Source: Cepaea nemoralis (taxonomy: Eukaryota; Mollusca; Gastropoda; Stylommatophora; Helicidae). Taken from it: DNA of 64,000 nucleotides. Both the position numbers and the translations under genes were made by a program. The first letter of the stretch is position 1. Every line of letters begins with the position of its first letter. Below the pieces are notes generated by a model, which saw only the letters and a program-made list of their open reading frames with translations, did no database searches and was not told the DNA's origin. Positions 22,994-33,599 of the stretch are shown here, in pieces. The DNA is taken from NCBI GenBank assembly GCA_014155875.1, contig JACEFZ010027940.1:1-64000 (forward strand). Reading direction: 5' to 3'.

Positions 22994-24154
22994 TTAAGAA
23001 GAAGGATTCCACAATTCGACTCTGTGTGGACTATCGAAAACTTAATAACATCACTAAGATCGACGCAGAACCTATTCCTTCCTGCGAAGATCTTATCCTG
23101 GACATGTCTACTTCTAAAATCTTTTCAAAACTAGATCTTACTAAAGGATACTGGCAGGTCCCGATGCAGCTCAATCTATGCATCTTACTGCGTTTTCAAC
23201 ACCTTTAGGACTATACGAGTGGCGATTTCTTCCTTTCGGACTTCGAAATGCTCCTGCCACTTTCGTGCGCTTAACTAGAGATCTATTACATGGAGTGACG
23301 AATACATGTGACCTATATAGATGATATATGTGTCCATACTGAAGACTGGACGACACACTTACTGAAACTGAGACATGTCTTTGATAGGGTTGCGACTCTT
23401 CGGTCTCACTGTCAAACCGAGTAAAGTTGAATTAGGCCTAAAAGAAATTGAATTTTTGGGTCATGTCATCTCTCAAGGTCAGCTGAAGACTGACAATAGG
23501 ATTATTACAAAAATTATGAATCTAACCATGCCTACTACGAAAAAGCAGGTTAGAAGTCTTTTGGGATTAGTTAATTACTATAGTAAATTTATTCCAAACC
23601 TAGCTGAAATAACTAGTGTGTTTTCTAATGTATTAAAAGCATCAGTGAAATTGGATGTGAAAGATGCATTATTAATTTCTGCATTGTCAAAATTGAAAAT
23701 TCTTTTTAGTGATGTTCCCATCCTTCGCTTGCCTAATCCTGGGCTCGTTTATTATCTTAGGACAGATGCCAGCAGGATCTCCATCGCTGCAGTCCTAGGC
23801 CAATTTTATGAGGGCATCTTCCATCCGATTTGTTATGTGAGCCGTAAGATCACACCTGCCGAGTCCAGATATTCGATAGCAGAACTGGAAGCCCTCAGCG
23901 TCATCTATTCAGTGAGGAAGCTCCATCGATTTCTGGCGGGTGTACACTTCATTGTCCAGACAGATAATTCTCCCATTACGGTCATCCAAACTGGGGTGCA
24001 CAGAAACGACCGGATATACAGGTGGTCTCTGATACTTCAGAACTATACATTTAGTATAGAACATATCAAGGGTAAAGACAACATTCTGGCTGATACCCTC
24101 AGTAGACCATCTGAGGTAATAATACCTGAAATCCCACATAATAATGTAGAGTGA
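22731..24154 (+). pseudogene. Gypsy reverse transcriptase and RNase H
   Basis: RT motifs occur in order across three frames: RLCVDYRKLN, IFSKLDLTKGYWQVP (catalytic Asp), FLPFGLRNAPATF, the YIDD active site near 23314-23325, and FLGHVISQG. RNase H follows with YLRTDAS, AELEALSVIYSVRKLHRFL, VQTDNSP and KDNILADTLSRPS, giving the D-E-D-D catalytic set. Frames change near 22965, 23310 and 23370. The stop at 24152-24154 ends the coding region; no integrase follows it. Confidence 0.9.
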
Positions 24155-26346
24155 TAGTTAGTACATGAATACAGTACAATAGGCTATGTAAAATAGGTTA
24201 CATATACACCCATTGTGTTCTTAAGAGTGTACCAAGTACAACGAACTATCATGTGTCCGTAGACATTAACTTAAGAACTGTGCTACAGAACTTAGATACT
24301 ACCGTGTGAATCAGGACAGCTCATTTCCAACTAAGCTCCAGGCCGGTGTATCATTTGTGTGAAAGGTAGAAAACAGTGTCAGAACAGTGCTTAATTTCAG
24401 ACACATAAAGACCAAAGCTACGACACCAGCGAATCTCTACACGTGCACTACCGATGAACATTATTATGACCGTAAAATGTATTTCAGATACCCAGGCAAA
24501 TTATGTAGTTATATTGTGCCTATACCAATATTCAAACATGAAGGCAACTACTAACCTGAGAGAACTGAATACTGTGTATATAAACTTAATGTGATATGTA
24601 AAATAATAATTTAAAAAAAAAAAAATAGTTATAAATAATTAGAGGTAGAATTAGGTAATATAATAGTTCTCATTTATTTTAAATAGGATAGTTAGTACAG
24701 TAATTAAACCATTTACTTAGCTTAAGAATTAAGTTAAAATATTAGGTTAGACGTAAAAAAAATAGGTATTTACAAGCTAAAGTAAAATTTTAATAGAAAT
24801 AGTACCATTTAGAGTGTTACATTTCAGTTAGCTTTAGTTTACGTTAGTTTATTCCATATTAAGGAAAACCATACCATCGATCAAACATTACCAGTAATTA
24901 CTAATATCATTTTACATACATCATTTACATAATTTAGATTAAGAACATTAATCATATGATTCATTTTCAATCTAACAACAATAGATAGTATAGTATTAGA
25001 AAAGTACATAATTTATGTTCACATCATCCAGGTAATTAAGGTACATAAGGCATATCACACTAATTACATTTAAATAGTTACATTACATCCCCTAGATTAG
25101 ATAAACATAACGAGTAGGATAAACAGATAATATAATTAACCTAATAAAACTTAGGTAACACATTAAATACTTAGTTATAAAAGGAGAATAGTCTATTATA
25201 ATAAAAAATATGATACTTTAGGTTAGTGTAACATATTAGATGATGAGATCAAAGGGACAAGCCATCAACCCTGTCTCGCCCGTGTAAATATATTGTAAAT
25301 ACATGACTCGTGCAGCGATTTTCGCACAGTCATTGAGCTCAAATTTCTCAAACTGAGCCAAAGCTGTACAGTGTCACTCAACGGTTTTTAAATGATCAGA
25401 AGAATCAGTGTGGAAGGATGAAAGATGTATGACAGAATGAAGGATGAAAGGAGTATGACAGAAGTGTGAAAGTGAGAGCAAATGGAAAAGAAACGGGAGA
25501 AATTGACATCAGTCAGCTGATTCTGCTGCTGTCTGGCTCGATTTTTACTATGTGTCTGTGTTAATGTTGGTTGTCGTTAATGAAAATGTGTTAGTGTGAA
25601 TGTATTGTCTGTAATATAGTTTAGAACTTAGAATACAGTATTTTGGGTCTCATAACAATGGAATGTAGTCACGATTTAGTGTTATACACCTGTTTGTGGC
25701 CACATTGAACAAAATTATGGCACTCAAAAAACTAACATACATACACAGATAAGTTAGAAATATAGGGTAGAAGTTAGATTAGTAGATTTATTACATCCAA
25801 ACACGCAAACAACCAGAAAAACAAACATATAAATTGCATACACTATTTGTAGATCAAAGGCAGATAACTTTGGTGTCAGGGGACATAATAGACAACGGAG
25901 AACTAAATTAACAGTGTAATAAAGTCTTACGCGCGGAAGCGAAGTAGGTAAAGCCTGTCGCACACACTCTTGTAGAATGGTTGTTAAATATTATATGGGG
26001 GACATGAAGCAATTCATGTGTTGACCCTAAGAAAGTCAACTTTGTATGGGTAGTAAGTTAATTTACTATGTGAGGGCAGGTCTTATAAGACAACGGTCCG
26101 GTTCAGACATACCTCTGATAAATATAATATAGCATGTGAGAAGGGGCTCACGCCAACCAGGCAAGTTTGTGGCGATTGCCAGTAGCCAAGTGAGGCTTTA
26201 CTACATTGTGACAATAGTTGTTAAATAGTCTATTGGAAAGCCCAGAGCCAGGTTATCTAGAGTCTTTGACAAAAATTAGAGACACTAATTTTTTGTGTAG
26301 AAACCTCCTTGCGTCACAACCAATAAGTGAAAGTTGATGACGCAAC
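24155..26346 (+). other. Long AT-rich 3' non-coding region of the retrotransposon
   Basis: 2.2 kb between RNase H and the purine tract, with very AT-rich sequence at 24590-25230 (many TTAG and ATTA words). No env-like ORF, membrane segment or known domain. In elements with integrase last, this position would be occupied by integrase. Confidence 0.6.
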
Positions 26347-26347
26347 A

Positions 26348-26363
26348 CAAGGGGGGGCGGGTG
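26348..26363 (+). promoter_or_regulatory. Polypurine tract
   Basis: ACAAGGGGGGGCGGGT immediately precedes the 3' LTR, the expected place for the plus-strand primer. Confidence 0.75.
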
Positions 26364-26957
26364 TGTGTCAAAGACTCAACCGCATCCCCTCCGCCAGGGA
26401 GAGCGGTCAATCCTGGAGGGACCAGGAGGAGATACGGTGCCCGAGGCAAGAGCAGGGGAGATGAGGGAATCGTGGAAGGTTAGCCACTCCCTCAGAATAC
26501 ACGCAGGCGGTGTTCAGAGAGTTAGCACTCTAATCACGATACCACCGCACCTCATGAAGCCAGAGCACAGTTGAGTAGACACTCAACAGGCCACGTTTTG
26601 CCAGCAGCGTGCGATGTGAGGTAACACGCACGAAGGAGAAGGTCACCCCCGCGGGGTGTGTAACCACGGGAGAGATGTCCGGCAGACGGGAGACTGGACT
26701 TGGGGCGTTCACATCGTTTAGAATAACGTTAGGAGTTTTGGGTTCACTCGTAGATAGAGTTAGCATAGGGTTAGCAGTTTGTGTTAGATAATTCTGTGGC
26801 TATATATTGTGTATTGCATTAGCGACTGTTTACCGCTTGTAAGCGAGCCAACGGCAATAAAATGGACCATGCATTTTGCCTCCCACACGACTTGCAAGTT
26901 GTCTTGTACGAGTGTGTGAGAAGTACCCGATGATGCCTGGCAGTTAAGTTGTTGACA
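26364..26957 (+). repeat. 3' LTR
   Basis: 594 bp, TGTG...GACA, two differences from the 5' LTR. AATAAA at 26856-26861. Confidence 0.95.
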
Positions 26958-28115
26958 AATAGACAGATCAGATAACACAGATAATCAAGGAGAGACAATT
27001 TCACAACAAACAGATGTGGCAATAGACAGATCAGATAACACAGATAATCAAGGAGAGACAATTTCACAACAAACAGATGTGGCAATAGACATATCAGATA
27101 ACACAGATAATCAAGGAGAGACAATTTCACAACAAACAGATGTGGCAATAGACAGATCAGATAACACAGATAATCAAGGAGAGACAATTTCACAACAAAC
27201 AGATGTGGCAATAGACAGATCAGATAACACAGATAATCAAGGAGAGACAATTTCACAACAAACAGATGTGGCAATAGACAGATCAGATAACACAGATAAT
27301 CAAGGAGAGACAATTTCACAACAAACAGATGTGGTAATAGACAGATCAGATAACACAGATAATCAAGGAGAGACAATTTCACAACAAACAGATGTGGCAA
27401 AAGACAGATAACACAAATAATCAAGGAGAGACAATTTCACAACAAACAGATGTGGCAATAAGACAGATAACACAGATAATCAAGGAGAGACAATTTCACA
27501 ACAAACAGATGTGGCAATAGACAGATCAGATAACACAGATAATCAAGGAGAGACAATTTCACAACAAACAGATGTGGCAATAGACAGATCAGATAACACA
27601 GATAATCAAGGAGAGACAATTTCACAACAAACAGATGTGGCAATAGACAGATCAGATAACACAGATAATCAAGGAGAGACAATTTCACAACAAACAGATG
27701 TGGCAATAGACAGATAACACAAATAATCAAGGAGAGACAATTTCACAACAAACAGATGTGGCAATAGACAGATAACACAGATAATCAAGGAGAGACAATT
27801 TCACAACAAACAGATTTGGCAATAGACAGATCAGATAACACAGATAATCAAGGAGAGACAATTTCACAACAAACAGATGTGGCAATAGACAGATAACACA
27901 AATAATCAAGGAGAGACAATTTCACAACAAACAGATGTGGCAATAGACAGATAACACAGATAATCAAGGAGAGACAATTTCACAACAAACAGATTTGGCA
28001 ATAGACAGATCAGATAACACAGATAATCAAGGAGAGACAATTTCACAACAAACAGATGTGGTAATAGACAGATCAGATAACACAGATAATCAAGGAGAGA
28101 CAATTTCATGACAAA
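26958..28115. repeat. 63-bp minisatellite, right part (homogeneous)
   Basis: About 18 copies of the 63-bp unit, many identical, some with a GATCA deletion giving a shorter variant. Because 63 is 21 codons, both strands are open for long stretches; these frames are artefacts. Confidence 0.95.
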
Positions 28116-28239
28116 CAGACAAAGTAGTTGCCACATAAGACAAGTATAAAACAGATAAAGGAAAGACACATCAAGACACACAGATGTTTAATAGAGAGAT
28201 AAAACAAAGATAGTGTGTATACTGATCTCACAACTCATG

Positions 28240-28625
28240 TCGTCATCATCATCATTATCAAGTGCCTTGTTGTCTGGCCTGGGCAGTCATGTTTCTCGCT
28301 CCACCTCCAATGGAGAGAATTGATTCATGAGCCATGCCTCCATGCCATGACACAAGACTCATGAATTGTTCACTTCTAACTTCCTCTCTCTCGCTCTCCT
28401 CAAATCTGTCCAGTTGTCACAGTATGTTCTAGATTTCGTCATCTCATAATCTGGCTAAAAGAAGACTCTCACTTTGTGATGTCTGTGATATCTTTTGAAA
28501 TGTTTAGCAATTATGGATGTTTGAGGAATGTTTATTACTTGTTTACTAACAGTCCAGGATTCACAGCTGTAGGTTAAAACTGGTTCTATGGTACATGCAA
28601 GGCTTAGGGCCTCTGTAAATGCGAG
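28240..28625 (-). pseudogene. Intronic LINE ORF2 tail, unit 1
   Basis: The minus strand reads ALSLACTIEPVLTYSCESWT, then the NILRQLDRF-like C-terminus, ending in a stop pair and an (ATG)n tail. The same remnant is present at 38820-39190 and 50395-50840, so it was in the intron before the duplications. Confidence 0.65.
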
Positions 28626-28653
28626 TCTTTTACTTAACACAAAATGTACTTAC

Positions 28654-28793
28654 AGATGAGCTGCCTGATGATTGTGTCGACTGTACAACAGGCATCACAA
28701 CTTTGATTTCTTTTGTTCGTCCTCCACTTACAAGTGGGTGCATATTTCCAAGGTCATTCACCCTGGGAACTCGAGAACCTTTCTCTGATGGCT
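28654..28793 (-). CDS. Exon b, unit 1, of the exon-triplet host gene
   Basis: 140 bp on the minus strand. Acceptor TTCTATTTTCTAG precedes it and a consensus donor GTAAGTA follows. It starts with two bases completing a codon and ends in phase 0, encoding 46 full codons with PSEKGSRVPRVNDLGNMHP, TKEIKVVMPVV and a Ser-rich end (SSGSSS). Exon b copies in units 2 and 3 stay open, with the same splice sites and lengths of 140 and 161 bp. I do not recognise the protein. Confidence 0.75.
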
Positions 28794-28855
28794 CTAGAAA
28801 ATAGAATTTATGTATGTTTTATCAGAGACATATCATACAAGCTATAGACAATGTC

Positions 28856-29040
28856 TAGTTAGAACAATGTGAAGTAATGTAATGTCCAGTTAGAACAATA
28901 TGAAGTAGTTTAATGTCCAGTTAGAATAATAAGTAGTTTGATCTCCAGTTAGAATAATAAGTAGTTTGATCTCCAGTTAGAACACTGTGATGTAATGTCC
29001 AGTTAGAACAATGTGAAGTATTGTAATGTCCGGTTAATTT
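28856..29040. repeat. 31-bp minisatellite, short array (unit 1)
   Basis: Five to six copies of GTCCAGTTAGAACAATGTGA plus AGTAGTTTAAT. It lies in the intron just upstream (minus strand) of exon b. Expanded to more than 70 copies in unit 2. Confidence 0.9.
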
Positions 29041-29055
29041 AATAATATGTAGAGT

Positions 29056-29277
29056 ATGTTTTTAAAAATTAACTTGCATTTCCTTCACAGGACGTAGCAG
29101 TCAACCCCAGCAGTTTCGCTGTTCGTGATTCCTGAGAAAATTTTATGTTCAGTAGTTTGCCATTGCTTTCTGAACGACCGGCTCCTATACCTTTTTCAAA
29201 AAAACCAACACCGCTGTGTTTTAAACCCGGGTCACAAACCGTGTTTACAAGCCCTTAGCCACAGAGACCAGTTGTGT
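29056..29277 (-). mobile_element. tRNA-derived SINE, unit 1 only
   Basis: On the minus strand: a tRNA-like head (GTCTCTGTGGCTAAGGGCTT, then CCGGGTTTAAAAC), a body with GAGCCGGTCGTTCAGAAAGC, and a tail with GGCAAACTACTGAACATAAA ending near GTCCTGTGAAGGAAATGCAA. Unit 2 (44135) has an empty site reading GAGTATTACATTTTTAC, so the insertion followed the duplication. The tail resembles the 3' ends of RTE/BovB-mobilised SINEs (inference). Confidence 0.65.
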
Positions 29278-29544
29278 ATTACATTTTTACAATTGTATGA
29301 CTGGCGAGCATTTAGTCTGTATAACTTTGTGACCAGGCAGCATTTAGTCTATAATTTTGGACCAGAGAACATTCTGTCAGTATAACTTTGTGACTAGAGA
29401 ACATTTAGTCGGTATATCTTTGTGACTATAAATGCCAGTTTTCTCACTAGTATGAATGCAGTAGCCAAACTGCCTGCGTTCAAATTGTCATCTGCATCTC
29501 CACATATTTGTTTGCAAAGTTATCTTTGAAACTCTCCCTTTCTA

Positions 29545-29975
<431 letters not shown>

Positions 29976-29980
29976 ATCAC

Positions 29981-30090
29981 CTTCATAGCCATCCCGCTGC
30001 TGCTGTGCCATACACAACAGAACCCAGTTTTCGAATTGCTGAAATGCCTCTTTAAAATTATTCACGTTATTGTCCTTTTCCTCTGTAATC
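29981..30090 (-). CDS. Exon c, unit 1, of the exon-triplet host gene
   Basis: 110 bp on the minus strand. Acceptor GTTTTCAATTTTAG and donor GTGATT. Phase: one base completes the previous codon, 36 codons follow and one base is carried over. It encodes ITEEKDNNVNNFKEAFQQFE, then NWVLLCMAQQQRDGYE, a helix-like acidic segment. It joins exon a (two bases left over) upstream and exon b (needs two bases) downstream without breaking the frame. Its unit 2 copy is the same length. Confidence 0.75.
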
Positions 30091-30164
30091 CTAAAATTGA
30101 AAACACATACTGTAATCAGAACTCTCCCCAAATAGACAGAAGTGTTTGAGTGCGCGTGCGTGCG

Positions 30165-30169
<5 letters not shown>

Positions 30170-30196
<27 letters not shown>

Positions 30197-31233
30197 AAAC
30201 ACAATGCATGTATGCATGCGTGTATGTATGTATGCGTGTATGTATGTATGTATGGGTGTCCGTTCTTTATGCGTTCGGACGGTCCATCCGATTGAGATGA
30301 AATTTTCTACACGTCTTCTTTTCATTCCTGTGCAACCTTCTGTCATAGTTTTATAGTGTACAATCAGCTACTTACTTACTAAAATTTAATAATTAAATTT
30401 ACATTACTATTTCTATATAGCAAGGGGACTTAACATAAGAGAAGTTATATCAAGGGGCATAACTTTTAATAACATTGCTATATACTTTATAGTCATATTG
30501 TTGTTGTTTTCAAAGATTTATAAACTCTTTGTCTATAGTTATTTACAGGCATATGAGTTATAATAAATAATGATATAATCTTTAAGGCATTTTCATAGTT
30601 TTCAGAAAAATAATGCATCTATTTAAATAGTGAAAATTTTCTAACTCATCTTTTTACTTTGCTTCAACAGCACAATAATTCTCATATGTATGGCGCGTAC
30701 ACCCACGTTGGGTATGTTAAACATTTCCTCAACGAGTTACTTTTCATGCATTTTGTTCTTTTGTTGTCAAAGAATTGCTTCAAAAGAGATGTTGAATGAA
30801 AGAATGTACGAGAGGAAATAGAGAAGAAGGGCAGAATGTAGGACAGGCCTGCGAAAGATTTCGTTCGTAAAAAAAAGACAAAGTAATTTTGTGTGAGAGA
30901 AAGTTAGTTGCATATAGTATGCAGTCAACCCACCGCCCACCATTTATTGGCTGTTCGTGATATCTTGGTAAGTTTACTTTAGATAGATCTCTTCCAATCA
31001 TATTTTCTACTATCAATCTATCTATTCTTCTATTCTATCTATATTTTACCGGGCCAAACATAGAAAGATAGATTGAAAGATAGATAGATAGATAGATCCA
31101 TCCATCATGTGCCATGCCGGTAAGCGTGGGCGGTCATGTTCTGCCATCTCACTCGATCACCAGAGTCTTGGATCAGTTCCATGTTTCTGTCTCGACCATG
31201 CCACAAGGCCAAGCCATCCAGATACTTGCTTCT

Positions 31234-31291
<58 letters not shown>

Positions 31292-31576
31292 CAGAGAGAC
31301 AGACAGACAAATAGACAGACAGACAGACAGATAGTCGGGAACGGGAGCTTATATGACTACTTATATGAATTAAATGAGATGCTCCTCACCAGAGGCTGGC
31401 GAAGCCGGGCCGGGTCAGACAGACAGACAGTCGGGAACGGGAGCTTATATGACTACTAATATGAATTAAATGAGATGCTCCCCACCATGGACTGGGTGAA
31501 GCCGGGCCGGGTCAGACAGACAGACAGACAGACAGATCCCCGCCAGGGGCTGGGCGAAGCCGGGCCAGGTCAGCTA

Positions 31577-31577
<1 letters not shown>
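30170..31577 (+). mobile_element. Non-autonomous Helitron-like element
   Basis: The left region has a (TA)n/TATG run then GTCCGTTCTTTATGCGTTCG and GATGAAATTTTCTACACG, a pattern common at Helitron 5' ends. The right end has GCCAGGGGCTGGGCGAAGCC (short hairpin) then GGTCAGCTAG followed by T, matching a Helitron CTRR terminus inserted at A-T. The terminal structure is repeated three times (31334-31411, 31430-31513, 31540-31577) with tetranucleotide runs (GATA, GACA) between. No Rep/helicase is present. The exact 5' end is uncertain. Confidence 0.6.
31096..31217 (-). pseudogene. LINE ORF2 end fragment captured in Helitron
   Basis: The minus strand reads SKYLDGLALWHGRDRN, then DSGDRVRWQNMTAHAYRHGT, the same C-terminus as the LINE ending at 57873. 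Confidence 0.75.

Positions 31578-31649
<72 letters not shown>
31578..31649. repeat. (TA)n microsatellite
   Basis: About 36 TA repeats directly after the Helitron CTAG end. Confidence 0.97.
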
Positions 31650-31653
<4 letters not shown>

Positions 31654-31659
31654 CACACA

Positions 31660-32280
31660 TACAAATACCTGGGTACAATCTTAAACTGCTCCAACATCAT
31701 AAGGGAAGAAATACAAACTAGAATCAACTCTGGAAATAAGATATACTATGCACTACAACATCTACTAAAATCAAAGGCGCTATCTCGTAACACCAAAATC
31801 ACAATATACAAAACACTGATCAGACCAGTTGTGCTGTATGGCTCTGAAACCTGGAGTACAACTGAAAGGAGACGAAGCCTTGTTACAAACCTTTGAGAAC
31901 AAAATTTTAAGACGCATCTTTGGACCCATTAGGGATACACAAAGTGGAGAGTGGAAAAGAAGAAGTAACAAAGCCATTTATGATCTGTTTAAGTCCCCGC
32001 TAATCACTGGTATCATGAAGGCTAATAGACTACAATGGCTGGGGCATATAGAAAGAATGGAAGATAATAGGGAAACAAAACTCGCTTACACTCAGGAAAT
32101 AAATGACCGTAGACCCCGAGGTAGACCAAGAAGACGGTGGAGAGATAATACATGTACAGACCTACAAGCACTTGGAATCAACGACTGGCAAGAGAAGGTC
32201 CACCAGAGAGACGAATGGAGACGGATTGTATTTGCAGCAAAGAACCTCAATGGCTCGGAAAGCTGAAGAAGAAGAAGAAG
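31660..32280 (+). pseudogene. LINE RT C-terminus with (GAA)n tail
   Basis: Starts in frame with [19 protein letters not shown] and SRNTKITIYKTLIRPVVLYG. After one frameshift near 31890 it continues FENKILRRIFGPIRDTQSG, RLQWLGHIERMEDNR and RRPRGRPRRRWRDN, ending at 32266. The tail is (GAA)n. Sits between (TA)n and (CA)n runs and two convergent Helitron ends. Confidence 0.8.
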
Positions 32281-32301
32281 ATATATATACACACACACAC
32301 A

Positions 32302-32480
32302 CTAGCTGATCCGGTCTGGCTTCCCCCATCCCCTGGCGGGGATCGATCGATCGGTCCGTCTATCTATCTATCCATCTAATGTCTGTATATCTATCCATCT
32401 AATGTATGTATATCTATCCATCTAATGTCTGTATATCTATCCATTCATCTGTATATCTATCTATCTGTCTGTCTGTCTAT
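32302..32480 (-). mobile_element. Helitron 3' end, minus orientation
   Basis: The reverse complement reads CCGCCAGGGGATGGGGGAAG, then CCAGACCGGATCAGCTAG followed by T, homologous to the plus-strand terminus at 31540-31577, and is preceded by the same tetranucleotide runs. The remainder of the element toward 32740 has no recognised landmark. Confidence 0.55.
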
Positions 32481-32754
32481 CTGGAAACTGCAGATGTTTG
32501 AATTCGAATGGCATATCTGTTGGAATCATTGGGATGTGAGGCAATAGTACATATTCTCCTTTAAATTTCACACTTAAAATTGTAGCTTCGATGATATTGT
32601 TCAGTGTTAGATAGTGTTCAAGTATCTAAAACAGATCCATTATTTTTTTATTTTAAAACTTTGAAGTTGCCTTAAAGTTTTTATCACTTTGTTTATACCA
32701 GATACGACTGTGATTCACAGAGAGTGTATATATATATACACACACACACACATA

Positions 32755-33140
32755 TGCAATAAAGACCAGACTGACAGATGTGTATAAATACAGGGAAAAA
32801 AGACCAGACAGACAGGTGTGTATATATACAGGGAAGGAAGACCTGACAGACAGGTGTGTATATATATACAAAGGAGGAGGACCAGACAGGTGTGTATATA
32901 TACAGGGAAGGAAGACCAGACATACAGGTGTGTATATATACAGGGAAGGAAGACCAGACAGAAAGGTGTGTATATATACAGGGAAGGAAGACAGAAAAAC
33001 AGGTGTGTGTGTGTGTGTATATATACAGGCATGGAAGACAGAAAAATAGGTGTGTGTGTATATACAGGCATGGAAGACCTGACAGACAGGTGTGTATATA
33101 TAGGGAAGGAAGACCAGACAGACAGGTGTGTATATATACT
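32755..33140. repeat. 38-bp minisatellite, unit 1
   Basis: About 10 copies of GACAGGTGTGTATATATACA plus GGGAAGGAAGACCAGACA, in the intron just upstream (minus strand) of the block before exon c. Unit 2 counterpart 45125-45685 has about 14 copies. Confidence 0.92.
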
Positions 33141-33326
33141 AGGAAGATTTACGTTCAGTAGTTTGCCAATGCTTTCTGAATGACCGGCTCCCATACCAAC
33201 ATGTTATACCACAACGTGACATGGTCTACTGCACAAATCGGTTGCAGCTGAGTTTCGAACGCCTGGTAAGCGGCTTATGAACCGTGTTCGCAAGCCTTTT
33301 GCCACGGAGACCGCACGCACACATAT
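33137..33326 (-). mobile_element. tRNA-derived SINE (reference copy)
   Basis: The minus-strand head is GTCTCCGTGGCAAAAGGCTT with GGCGTTCGAAACTCAGC (box B-like). The middle has GTGGTATAACATGTTGGTAT and the tail GAGCCGGTCATTCAGAAAGC. Unlike its unit 2 copy, it is not interrupted by a LINE. Confidence 0.65.
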
Positions 33327-33417
33327 ATACTTTCGCCGTAATCCTGTTTATTTGCGCAGGGTAACGCAGCACGTGAGAATAGGAAGCAGTTCTACCTGCT
33401 CTGGTGACTTGTGAGAT

Positions 33418-33535
33418 AATGAGCCGGCCGCTCAGAAAGCAATGGCAAACTACTGAGCGTAATCTTGCCAAGAAATCAACAATCAGCTGAAAGATGCCGA
33501 TGTTGACAGCGATGTCCTGTAAAGGATATGCAAAT

Positions 33536-33540
<5 letters not shown>
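33418..33540 (+). mobile_element. SINE tail, opposite orientation
   Basis: GAGCCGGCCGCTCAGAAAGC, GGCAAACTACTGAGCGTAAT and CTTGCCAAGAAATC, ending in GATGTCCTGTAAAGGATATG. With the minus-strand copy it forms an inverted pair. Confidence 0.65.
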
Positions 33541-33579
<39 letters not shown>

Positions 33580-33599
33580 CACACACACACACAGACACA

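Larger units (their letters stand above)
17530..26957 (+). mobile_element. Full-length LTR retrotransposon, Ty3/Gypsy type with integrase before RT
   Basis: Two 594-bp LTRs bound 8.2 kb holding, in order, a primer site, gag with zinc knuckle, protease, integrase with GPY/F module, reverse transcriptase and RNase H, then 2.2 kb of AT-rich non-coding DNA and a purine tract. The protein motifs are Ty3/Gypsy-like, but integrase lies upstream of RT, the order of Ty1/copia and of the Gmr1 group of Ty3/Gypsy elements. LTRs differ at two positions (17577/26411 and 18105/26939). Coding frames are broken by at least six shifts. It is inserted in the 63-bp minisatellite; no clean 4-6 bp target duplication is visible. 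Confidence 0.92.

Noticed and set aside
26819..28181. ORFs of up to 201 codons with a perfect 21-residue repeat
   Set aside because: The 63-bp unit is divisible by three, so both strands are open by chance; composition follows the DNA repeat.
32653..33194. Apparent repeat proteins (HLSVWSSFPVYI type), also at 44912-45777
   Set aside because: Shadow frames of the 38-bp minisatellite.
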